From CBDDCX01 sp965226925 (lineage in GTDB: Bacteria > Gemmatimonadota > Gemmatimonadetes > Longimicrobiales > Gaopeijiaceae), in the NCBI GenBank assembly GCA_965226925.1, contig CBDDEN010000009.1, positions 1-64,000 of the forward strand: a DNA stretch of 64,000 bases. Direction: 5' to 3'. The notes beneath the pieces are model-generated. The model saw nothing but the letters and a program-made list of their open reading frames with translations. It had not been told where the DNA came from and did no database searches. Below are positions 8,754 to 16,146 of the stretch, piece by piece (position 1 is the stretch's first letter; every line of letters begins with the position of its first letter). The translations under genes and the position numbers were made by a program.

Positions 8754-9663
8754 GTCTAGCACCGCCAATATCAATCTGCTGTCGTTGATGGATCGCTTCG
8801 GAACCGAAGAGACCTGCCGGGAATACCTCGAAAAGCTGCGCTGGCCGTCTGGTGTCGCCTGCCCGCGTTGCGGTGACATGTCCGTATCCGAGATCACCAC
8901 TCGGGACCAGTTCGATTGCAACGGATGCCGCTACCGCTTCTCTGTGACCTCGGGGACGATCTTCGACAACACCAAGCTTCCTCTGCGGAAGTGGTTCGTG
9001 GCCATGTACCTGATGATCGAGTCTAAGAAGGGGATCAGCGCGAACCAGATGAAGCGCACCCTCGGAGTCTCCTACAAGACCGCTTGGCACCTCTGTCACC
9101 GCATCCGTGAGGCCATGACTACCGACCGCTTCGAGGGACCGACGCTGTTCGGGATCATCGAAGTGGACGAGACGTTTGTCGGTGGTCGCCAGCGAGGCAA
9201 GGGCAGAGGACCCTACTCGACGACCAACAAGTCCATCGTCGTGGGTGCCGTGCAGCGTGACGGGCGCGTCCGCCTGGAGCGCATCCCGAACACGAAACGG
9301 GCCACCTTGGACGACTTCATCAAGCGCACCGTCACCGATGAAGCCCTCGCCATCTACACCGACGAGTTTCCGGCCTACCGTGGCCTCGGGGACCGTATGG
9401 GCATCGAGCATGACACCGTGCAGCACAACCTCGACGAATGGGTCGTGGGCGATGTCCACACGAACAGCGTCGAAGGCATGTGGAGCCTGTTCAAGCGTTC
9501 CGTCATGGGTGCCTTCCACAAGATCAGCGTGAAGCATATGGACCGTTACCTCGAAGAGCTTGAATGGCGCTTCAACAACAGGGATAACCCGCTCATTTTC
9601 CGGGATCTTCTTCTTCGGATTCTTGACGGGAAGGCTCTTCGCTATCGAAGCTTGACGGCATAG
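8752..9663 (+). CDS. IS1595-family (ISXO2-like) transposase
   Basis: Full-length transposase of about 303 residues from the ATG at 8752, the start that matches the family N-terminus (a longer frame opens at 8659). An N-terminal zinc ribbon (CPRCGD..CNGCRYRFS, around residues 39-62) is followed by an HTH region and the ISXO2-like catalytic domain: EVDETFVGGRQRGKGRG, IYTDEFPAYRGL and the NSVEGMWSLFKR segment with the third acidic residue. The C-terminal YLEELEWRFNNRDN block is typical of the family. It would mobilise copies a and b. Confidence 0.9.
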   Translation: MSSTANINLLSLMDRFGTEETCREYLEKLRWPSGVACPRCGDMSVSEITTRDQFDCNGCRYRFSVTSGTIFDNTKLPLRKWFVAMYLMIESKKGISANQMKRTLGVSYKTAWHLCHRIREAMTTDRFEGPTLFGIIEVDETFVGGRQRGKGRGPYSTTNKSIVVGAVQRDGRVRLERIPNTKRATLDDFIKRTVTDEALAIYTDEFPAYRGLGDRMGIEHDTVQHNLDEWVVGDVHTNSVEGMWSLFKRSVMGAFHKISVKHMDRYLEELEWRFNNRDNPLIFRDLLLRILDGKALRYRSLTA

Positions 9664-9669
9664 CCAGCC

Positions 9670-10066
9670 GCTTCAATGACTCCTGAATAAGCTCAAAGTC
9701 CTTCACGTAGCCCGGACCGCTTGCGTTATACGCTCGGCTCTTCTCCAAGAGCGTATCTTTGGCCTCATCCACTTTGGCACGACTAGCACCCCCCATCTCC
9801 ACCTCCGCAACGACATCGACGAAGTGATCGCGGGCTCGCTTCAACTGCTCCGCCGGTGGGTAGACAGAGAGGTCGCCCAACTCAAGCGCCTTCAGGGACT
9901 CTTCGTACTCGCCGCCCGATTTCCCGAGGACGGCCCCAAGATCAACCCCCAATTGCTTCGCAGCCCGCTTGATATCGCGTCGCAAGAGGCCGCGCATGTG
10001 TCCATGGGAACCCACAGCAATCAGGTCAACGGGGCCGTACTTCTTCTCGACCGCCTCTATCGTTTC
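9670..10066 (-). pseudogene. Fragment of an unrecognised gene between IS1595 copy a and IS3 copy 3
   Basis: A minus-strand frame is open across the whole interval and encodes about 130 residues, starting inside the IS3 end (ETIEAVEKKYGPVDLIAVG) and ending in the opposite strand of the transposase. The central part is rich in helix-forming, charged sequence (GEYEESLKALELGDL, PPAEQLKRARDHFVDVVAEV). Its codon pattern looks like real protein, but I recognise no family. Both ends are IS junctions, so it is an internal fragment of a host gene, or a passenger gene of a mobile element. Confidence 0.4.
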
Positions 10067-10139
10067 CCCTCTCTGCCAACGTACGTGAGACACAGAGCAC
10101 GCAAAGAATTAGAGTAGGGCGAAGGCAGAGAAAACGAAC

Positions 10140-10589
10140 ATGTTGGGACTGCGAGAGAGAATGGAAGAGAATGGTAGTGCCCCTCGAACCGGGGGGGCCA
10201 AGCGAAGCGCGGCAGCTCCTGCGGACCCGGAGGTAGTAGATAGGCCGCTACGCCGGCGGTTCAGTCCGTCGTACAAGCTGCGGATCGTCGAAGAAGCGGA
10301 CCGGTGCACCGAGCCCGGCGAGGTGGGCCAGCTCCTGCGGCGCGAGGGCCTGTACTCGTCGCACCTGACGACGTGGCGCAAGGCGGCGCATAGCGGGTCG
10401 CTGAAGGCCCTGTCGAAGAAACGCGGCCGCAAGCCGGAGCGAAATCCTCTGGATGAGAAGGTACGCAAGCTGGAGCGCCGCAATGCTCGGCTCGAGGATG
10501 AGCTCAGGAAGGCACACCTGATCATCGACGTGCAGGGAAAAGTTGCGGGGCTGCTGGGGATAAGCCTCGACGACGGGACGAACTCTTGA
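10140..10589 (+). CDS. IS3-family OrfA (HTH DNA-binding protein)
   Basis: This 149-residue OrfA is almost identical to the copy at 1994-2443; differences include RT for GT near residue 16 and D for N in the zipper segment. It contains the helix-turn-helix (around residues 40-85) and the C-terminal coiled coil (around residues 107-135). A short A-rich stretch (ggaaaagttg near 10537) could serve as the -1 slippage site leading into OrfB. It overlaps orfB by 4 bp. Confidence 0.85.
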   Translation: MLGLRERMEENGSAPRTGGAKRSAAAPADPEVVDRPLRRRFSPSYKLRIVEEADRCTEPGEVGQLLRREGLYSSHLTTWRKAAHSGSLKALSKKRGRKPERNPLDEKVRKLERRNARLEDELRKAHLIIDVQGKVAGLLGISLDDGTNS

Positions 10590-11593
10590 AGGCGGCCGAT
10601 GAGCTGGCTAAGCACGTCGGTGTAAAACCGGCGTGCGCGGCCCTCGAGGTCTGCCGATCGACGTTGTACCGTCGTCGAGGCCCATCGACCGGGCAACGGC
10701 AGCCCCGCCCGACGCCCGCCCGGGCATTGAGCGAGACGGAACGAGGCGAGGTCTTCGACACGCTGTGTTCGGAGCGGTTCGTGGACCGCTCACCCGCCGA
10801 GGTGGTGGCCACGCTGCTCGACGAAGAGGTCTACCTGTGCAGCGAACGCACGATGTATCGTGTTCTGGCCTCCGAGGTGCCGGTTCAGGAACGCCGGGCG
10901 CAGCGCACCCATCCCGAGTACAAGAAGCCCGAGTTGATGGCCACGGCGCCGAACCAGGTGTGGTCCTGGGACATCACGCGGCTGCTGGGGCCGAAGAAGT
11001 GGAGCTACTACTACCTGTACGTGATCCTGGACATCTACAGCCGCTACGTCGTGGGCTGGATGGTGGCGGACCGGGAGAACTCGGCCCTGGCCGGCCGGTT
11101 GATCCAGCAGAGCTGCCTGAAGCATGGCGTCCAGCCCCGGGTCCTGACCCTGCACTCGGATCGGGGAGCTCCAATGACGAGCCAATGCACCGCTCAACTT
11201 CTCGCTGACCTCGGCGTGACCCGCTCGTTGAGCCGGCCTCAGGTCTCGGATGACAATCCGTTCTCCGAGGCTCAGTTCAAGACCTTGAAGTACCATCCCT
11301 CGTTTCCCGGACGGTTCGGAGACCAGGGCCAGGCCAAGACCTTCTGTCGATCGTTCTTCCGTTGGTACAATGCCGAGCACAGGCACGGGGGCATCTCGAT
11401 GCTGACCCCCGAACAAGTGCACTTCGGGCGCGCCGACAACGTTATCGCCCGCAGGACAACCGTGCTCAACACGGCATGGACCACCCATCCCGAGCGCTTC
11501 GTCTCCGGTCAACCGAAGCCTCAACCACTCCCGGAGGCCGTCTGGATCAATCCTCCCACCACACCCCTCTCCACACAGGAAATTGCTCTTTAA
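10586..11593 (+). CDS. IS3-family transposase OrfB
   Basis: Full-length 335-residue DDE transposase beginning at a TTG that overlaps the orfA stop, in the -1 frame. It carries SWDITRLLGPKKW, LHSDRGAPMTS and SDDNPFSEAQFKTLKY, the three catalytic acidic positions. Its C-terminus resembles copy 1 more than copy 2 (ERFVSGQPKPQPLPEAVWINPP), so the three copies may have exchanged sequence by gene conversion. Confidence 0.9.
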   Translation: MKAADELAKHVGVKPACAALEVCRSTLYRRRGPSTGQRQPRPTPARALSETERGEVFDTLCSERFVDRSPAEVVATLLDEEVYLCSERTMYRVLASEVPVQERRAQRTHPEYKKPELMATAPNQVWSWDITRLLGPKKWSYYYLYVILDIYSRYVVGWMVADRENSALAGRLIQQSCLKHGVQPRVLTLHSDRGAPMTSQCTAQLLADLGVTRSLSRPQVSDDNPFSEAQFKTLKYHPSFPGRFGDQGQAKTFCRSFFRWYNAEHRHGGISMLTPEQVHFGRADNVIARRTTVLNTAWTTHPERFVSGQPKPQPLPEAVWINPPTTPLSTQEIAL

Positions 11594-11634
11594 TTAATCC
11601 CGTAGAGTGTCCCATTGTCGTTGACAGGTTCCGC

Positions 11635-12438
11635 TTCGAGGTAACGGTCCATATGCTTCACGCTGATCTTGTGGAAGGCACCCATGACGGAACGCTTGAA
11701 CAGGCTCCACATGCCTTCGACGCTGTTCGTGTGGACATCGCCCACGACCCATTCGTCGAGGTTGTGCTGCACGGTGTCATGCTCGATGCCCATACGGTCC
11801 CCGAGGCCACGGTAGGCCGGAAACTCGTCGGTGTAGATGGCGAGGGCTTCATCGGTGACGGTGCGCTTGATGAAGTCGTCCAAGGTGGCCCGTTTCGTGT
11901 TCGGGATGCGCTCCAGGCGGACGCGCCCGTCACGCTGCACGGCACCCACGACGATGGACTTGTTGGTCGTCGAGTAGGGTCCTCTGCCCTTGCCTCGCTG
12001 GCGACCACCGACAAACGTCTCGTCCACTTCGATGATCCCGAACAGCGTCGGTCCCTCGAAGCGGTCGGTAGTCATGGCCTCACGGATGCGGTGACAGAGG
12101 TGCCAAGCGGTCTTGTAGGAGACTCCGAGGGTGCGCTTCATCTGGTTCGCGCTGATCCCCTTCTTAGACTCGATCATCAGGTACATGGCCACGAACCACT
12201 TCCGCAGAGGAAGCTTGGTGTTGTCGAAGATCGTCCCCGAGGTCACAGAGAAGCGGTAGCGGCATCCGTTGCAATCGAACTGGTCCCGAGTGGTGATCTC
12301 GGATACGGACATGTCACCGCAACGCGGGCAGGCGACACCAGACGGCCAGCGCAGCTTTTCGAGGTATTCCCGGCAGGTCTCTTCGGTTCCGAAGCGATCC
12401 ATCAACGACATCAGATTGATATTGGCGGTGCTCGACAT
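11635..12438 (-). pseudogene. IS1595-family transposase, 3' truncated by IS3 copy 3
   Basis: The frame matches the intact copy at 8752-9663 from MSSTANINLMSLMDRF through the zinc ribbon and catalytic region. After HMDRYLE it reads into the IS3 right end (AEPVNDNGTLYGIN, stop). The last 35 or so residues, including the ELEWRFNNR block, are lost. One difference from the intact copy is Met for Leu in the N-terminal NLLSLMD segment. Confidence 0.85.
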
Positions 12439-12598
12439 GGTTGATTCCACCAAGCGCAGAGAGAAGGACCGGCTCCCCAAGGACGTGAGCAAACTCACGG
12501 GAGACGAGATCATGCAGAAGGTGTTCAGCAAACGCGTCGTGAAGGAGTTGAAACGCGTGGCTCAGGAAAGCGAGCCGAAAGAGCCGAAAACCGAGTAA
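12437..12598 (+). CDS. Small charged protein encoded divergently inside IS1595 copy b
   Basis: Same 53-residue ORF as at 8592-8753 (VDSTKRREKDRLPKDVSKL, ending EPKEPKTE), again with its ATG interlocked with the transposase ATG on the other strand. It remains intact here although the neighbouring transposase gene is broken. No known domain. Confidence 0.4.
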   Translation: MVDSTKRREKDRLPKDVSKLTGDEIMQKVFSKRVVKELKRVAQESEPKEPKTE

Positions 12599-12777
12599 CG
12601 ATGCCATACAATCAATATACTGCGATAGGGACAGCCGTGCAAGAGATATACAATCGCCAAAACTTTGATGCGTATCGGGATGAGCGTGCTTATCTTTAGT
12701 TAGGGATGCTTCCCTTGGAGCCGTCTGAGGACGGCCCCGGGAGGCGTTTTAGTCTAGATCTACTGACGAGGCGAGGG

Positions 12778-13344
12778 ATGGTGCCGGACAGGCTTGACGA
12801 CCCGGATATTGAGCGGGCGGACCAGCAGCCAGAGGACGCTGAGGCTTTCGAGATCGAACTCAGCCAGGCCAGCGAGCGCGATGCCATTCTGGCAGCCGTC
12901 ATGCGCGAGCAGAGCGAGAAGGCGGAGCACGAGGAAGAGGCTCGCGTGGTGCTCCGGCGTAGGCAGGGGTACGGCGCACGGCATCTGGCGCTCGCTCTGG
13001 CCACAACCGTCTCGGTGTGGATCTGGATCTGGCCGCCCGGCGTCCTGCGTATCGAGTCGCCGGGACCGCCCCCGACCGAACAGGAAGAGGCCACGCTGAG
13101 GCTCGTCATGTATTTCCAGGCCCAAAAGATCGAGCAACACCGACTCGATACCGGGCGCGTACCCGTGGATCTCGAAGACGCGGGCCCGGTCTTCAGGGGT
13201 ATGGAGTACATCCGACTCACCGACCGCGACTACAGGATTCTGGGACGGACGTCACGTGTCATCCTCTCCTACTCGTCGGTCGAGCCCATCGATGACTTCG
13301 TGGGCAATGGCGCCGACATCCTCGACCTCTCGATGCTCGACTGA
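12778..13344 (+). CDS. Single-pass membrane protein preceding a pseudopilin
   Basis: A bitopic protein of about 188 residues and unknown function. A GAGG six bases before the ATG at 12778 supports this start; an in-frame ATG at 12706 would add 24 residues. The N-terminal half is acidic and helical (around 65 residues, cytoplasmic), followed by a membrane segment (HLALALATTVSVWIWIWPPG). The C-terminal domain of about 100 residues would be periplasmic. Its stop overlaps the next start (TGATG), so it is translationally coupled to the pseudopilin. That suggests a role in assembling or anchoring the same secretion or pilus-like fibre. Confidence 0.6.
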   Translation: MVPDRLDDPDIERADQQPEDAEAFEIELSQASERDAILAAVMREQSEKAEHEEEARVVLRRRQGYGARHLALALATTVSVWIWIWPPGVLRIESPGPPPTEQEEATLRLVMYFQAQKIEQHRLDTGRVPVDLEDAGPVFRGMEYIRLTDRDYRILGRTSRVILSYSSVEPIDDFVGNGADILDLSMLD

Positions 13345-13808
13345 TGGACCGGCAGCAGCGTCGCGGTTTTACGGTCGTCGAGGTCGTCACGATCATGATG
13401 ATCGTGAGCGTCCTGACCCGTATCGCGATCCCGCAGATGCAAGAGGTCCTCACCCGGGCCCGCGCCACCGAGGTCAGGGCGTCGTTCAGCGTCGTCGAGG
13501 AGGCGGCCACTCGGCTGTCCATCGAAAACAACCCGTGGCCCGATGACACGGACGCCGGCATCGTCCCGCCGGAGTTGGTCGACATGTTGCCGGAGAATTT
13601 CTCCTTCGATCGAGAGCGGTACCAACTCGATTGGGAACACTGGATCCTTCCGGGTGGCGTGCCTGGCGATGCGTCGGGCAGAGCTCTCGTCGGCATCTCT
13701 ATCACCACCCCGGATCGAGCGTTGGGGCTGGCCCTCCTGGACTTGATTCCCAACAATGCCAAGTTCGAGCTCGGCGAGACTTATACGTTCATCTTCGCAA
13801 TGCAGTAG
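13344..13808 (+). CDS. Pseudopilin-like protein with type IV pilin N-terminus
   Basis: A 154-residue protein with a prepilin peptidase site, RRGFTVVEVVTIMMIVSVL: Gly then Phe at the cleavage point, Glu at mature position 5 and a long hydrophobic helix. The globular part is about 120 residues with no disulfide pair. The second helix position contains Thr and Arg (SVLTRIAIPQMQE), which is a slightly unusual pattern in the membrane helix. No other pilus genes are nearby, so it may act as a minor pseudopilin for a system encoded elsewhere. Confidence 0.8.
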   Translation: MDRQQRRGFTVVEVVTIMMIVSVLTRIAIPQMQEVLTRARATEVRASFSVVEEAATRLSIENNPWPDDTDAGIVPPELVDMLPENFSFDRERYQLDWEHWILPGGVPGDASGRALVGISITTPDRALGLALLDLIPNNAKFELGETYTFIFAMQ

Positions 13809-13924
13809 CCCGGCCCCGCCGCCCCGCGCTGTCCTCCCAAACCGTCGAAGGCTGAGGGAGGCCGGCTTCTGGAACCTGGACTTCGATGACGTGATCGCCT
13901 CGGCCAGCTTCGACGTGGACGGCG

Positions 13925-15690
13925 CTACGGCAGGTCCTCGGCGATCGGTGTCCGCATGATGCGCTGTAACGTCTCGATGTGACGCTCCAACTCGTCCTCC
14001 AGTACCTGAAGGCGCTCGTACGCATCCGCGCCGGGCCTTTGATCGGCACGCGACGTCATGCCGTAGAGGTAACTGAGCTGGTCGACGAGCATGGGTGTCT
14101 GATAGCTGCCGTCGGTCCGAGACACCAACGCCGCTTCCACCTCCGCGAGCTCCTCCAGCGCGGCCATAGCACGGGCGGCCGCGTCTCGACCGGCCTGACC
14201 CCCTGCCTCCATGCCCTCTTTGGCCGACGCGATATCCCGCACCGCCAAACGTCCACGGATAAGGGCGTCCCGGATACGGATATTGAGGGAGAACTGCTCT
14301 TGCATGTCCGCCAGCGTCACGTTGTCCTCAGCGACTCGTGGGTCGATCAGGACCTCGAGTGAGCGCGTCTGGCTCAGGCCATCGGCCGTCAACCTCACCT
14401 CGTACCGATCCGGTATGGCGAGCGGTCCGCGACCCGCCAGGCCGCCCGGATAACGCAGATCCCACAGGAACCGGTGCATGCCGGCGGTCGTCCCTACGCG
14501 GGGTTCTGTCGCACGGCCGCGCTCTTCGGGCCCGATGCCGGGGAACTCCTCGCCCTGGTAACCTCCGGTGGAGCTCGTGACCAGGGGGTCGATGGGGTTG
14601 ATCCACATGTCGTGGTTGTCCCCGTGGGGGGTGGAGCGCCGCTCGAACGTCGTGCCGCCATCGGTGGATTTCCAGAACTGGGTGGCGTTTACGTAGACCA
14701 CGTCCGCATCCGTCGGATCGGCATCGATGTTCGTGTAGTAGAAGGGCCGATCCAAGAGCGGCTTGTGGTTCGTGACCATCCGCCACGTGGTTCCGGCATC
14801 GTCGGAGCGGTAGAGCCCCTCCTCGGGCTCCTTGGTCTCGACGAGAGCGTACACCCGATCGGGATCGTCCACGGACACGGCGAGATCGATCTTCCCGATG
14901 AGTCCCGTCGGCAGGCCCACGTCCATGTAGGTCCACGTGTCCCCTCCGTCACGGGAGCGCCAGATGCCGTCCTCCCGCCCGGACGCCTCCATTCCGCTGA
15001 TGATCGTCCACGGCTTCCGCTCGGCGCGCCACATCGCAGCGTAGAGGGTGTTCGGGTCGGTGGGGTGCATTTCCATGTCGATCGCACCCACCGAGTCGGA
15101 CGTGAAGAGTACTGGTCCCAACCGGCGCCCCCGTTGCGGCTTCGATAGACCCCCCGGTCGGGATTGGGCCCGAAGGCGTGACCCAGCGCCGCGGCATACA
15201 CGAGATCGGAGTTTCTGGGGTGGATGATCAGGGCTCCGATCTTCCCCATGTCGTGGAGTCCGATGTCGGTCCAAGTCGCACCCGCATCGTCGGATCGGTA
15301 GGCTCCCCTTCCCGCGATCACGTTGCTCCGGATACCGTCCGAGCCCGTACCCACATAGACCACCCGTGGATTCGAGGGGGCCACGCGAATAGCACCGATG
15401 GAGGCGGTGGCGAAGTACCCGTCCGACACGTTCCACCAGCTCTGGCCGTAGTCCGTAGTCCTCCAGACGCCGCCGCCGCCGGCCCCCATGTAGAAGGTCC
15501 CCTCCGCACCGGCGTGCCCAGCCACGGCCGTCACGCGCCCGCCACGGGAAGGCCCGACCATCCTGTAATCCAGCCCGGCGAAAAGCGCCGGATCGTACAC
15601 CTGGTTCGGATCGGTGGCGGACTGTCCCAGAATCTCCGATGCACCCAACGACACAACGCCGCGAGGACCAAACCCGCTGCCCTTCTATGA
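13925..15690 (-). pseudogene. BNR/WD40-like repeat exoprotein, frameshifted and internally deleted
   Basis: The reading is VGPSRGGRVTAVAGHAG, GGGGVWRTTDYGQSW, YRSDDAGATW, GIWRSRDGGDTW and LYRSDDAGTTW, repeated beta-propeller blades with Asp-box motifs as in sortilin/BNR-type secreted proteins. The frame changes near 15112 (GGAGWDQ to VLFTSDSVGA). Around 14575 the sequence jumps from HDMWINPIDP to the C-terminal FLWDLRYPGG region, where relatives of about 1000 residues have several hundred more. The N-terminal signal region is also out of frame (a possible signal, AAGLVLAALC, lies in another frame near 15660). Confidence 0.7.
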
Positions 15691-15814
15691 ACGGCTCTAT
15701 CCACATGACATGGCTCCGTACTGCGTAGTGGTCTATTTCGTCGGTGAGCGTCCCGGCCAGGCCGCGAGGTCCCGGGCTCTCGGTGGGCGGGCCGATTCCA
15801 AAAGCGGGCTCCAT

Positions 15815-15959
15815 GAGTCCGCGACGAGCGGATCGCGCTACGATCGCTCAGTCATCTTGCGCTATGACCGAGAGCCGGTCAAACGTCGAAAAGCACCTTT
15901 GGGCACCCGCAATCGGGCCCGAATTGCTTGACGGAGCCGAAGCCGTTTATCTTGAAGGT
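15815..15959. other. Intergenic DNA upstream of the TPP riboswitch
   Basis: No convincing ORF is seen here. It presumably contains the promoter for the thiC transcript, but I cannot point to a clear -35/-10 pair. Confidence 0.3.
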
Positions 15960-16043
15960 GAACCGCCAGGGGTACCCCACGTCCACAGGGGTTGAGAAAG
16001 TCCCTTGGAACCTGATCCGGCTGACACCGGCGTAGGGAGCGCG
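15960..16043 (+). promoter_or_regulatory. TPP riboswitch (THI element) upstream of thiC
   Basis: The conserved THI-box blocks are in order: acaGGGGTtGAGA (about 15985-15997), then CCCTTGGAACCTGATC (16002-16017) and ACCGGCGTAGGGA (16026-16038). These match the two pyrophosphate/pyrimidine-sensing arms of thiamine pyrophosphate riboswitches. The element ends about 100 bases before the thiC start, leaving room for an expression platform. It predicts repression of thiC when TPP is abundant. Confidence 0.9.
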
Positions 16044-16146
16044 GCATGACGACAGCAGAGACATCGACGGGAGCCGCCCGGCACTCAGCCGGAGCGGCTC
16101 TTTGCGCTCAAACCTGTCGACGACCCGCTCCAAAAGGGAGATTCAA

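Larger units (their letters stand above)
8554..9669 (+). mobile_element. IS1595-family element, copy a
   Basis: The element carries an ISXO2-like transposase and a small divergent gene. The proposed ends are GGCTGtccctatcg at 8554 and its imperfect inverted partner (complement of GGCTGgctatgccg) ending at 9669. The 8-bp flanks (tcttgcac and gcttcaat) differ, so no target duplication is seen. Copy b shares at least 18 further identical bases outside the left terminus, so the true end may lie nearer 8536. Copy a is the only copy with a complete transposase. Confidence 0.65.
10067..11634 (+). mobile_element. IS3-family element copy 3 (complete, about 1.57 kb)
   Basis: Complete plus-strand copy. 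The inner inverted repeats are at 10074-10093 and 11607-11626. Common flanking bases shared with copy 2 extend the element to 10067-11634, the same 1568-bp length. With these ends the copy is flanked by ttc on both sides (10064-10066 and 11635-11637), consistent with the 3-bp duplication usual for IS3. It cuts the transposase gene of IS1595 copy b. Confidence 0.85.
11635..12636 (-). mobile_element. IS1595-family element, copy b, cut by IS3 copy 3
   Basis: Inverted second copy of the IS1595 element. Its outer end (GGCTGtccc complement) is at 12636, and the next 18 bases outward are identical to the outer flank of copy a, with weaker similarity beyond. The inner part ends abruptly at the IS3 right end, just after codons for HMDRYLE. 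Copies a and b plus the DNA between them form a large inverted-repeat structure. Confidence 0.65.

Noticed and set aside
11362..12444. 360-residue plus-strand ORF across IS3 copy 3 and IS1595 copy b
   Set aside because: It is antisense to the IS1595 transposase and only exists through the IS junction.
13810..13924. Short plus-strand frame reading EAGFWNLDFDDVIASASFDVDG
   Set aside because: It looks protein-like but has no clear start, domain or stop before the opposing gene; too short to call.
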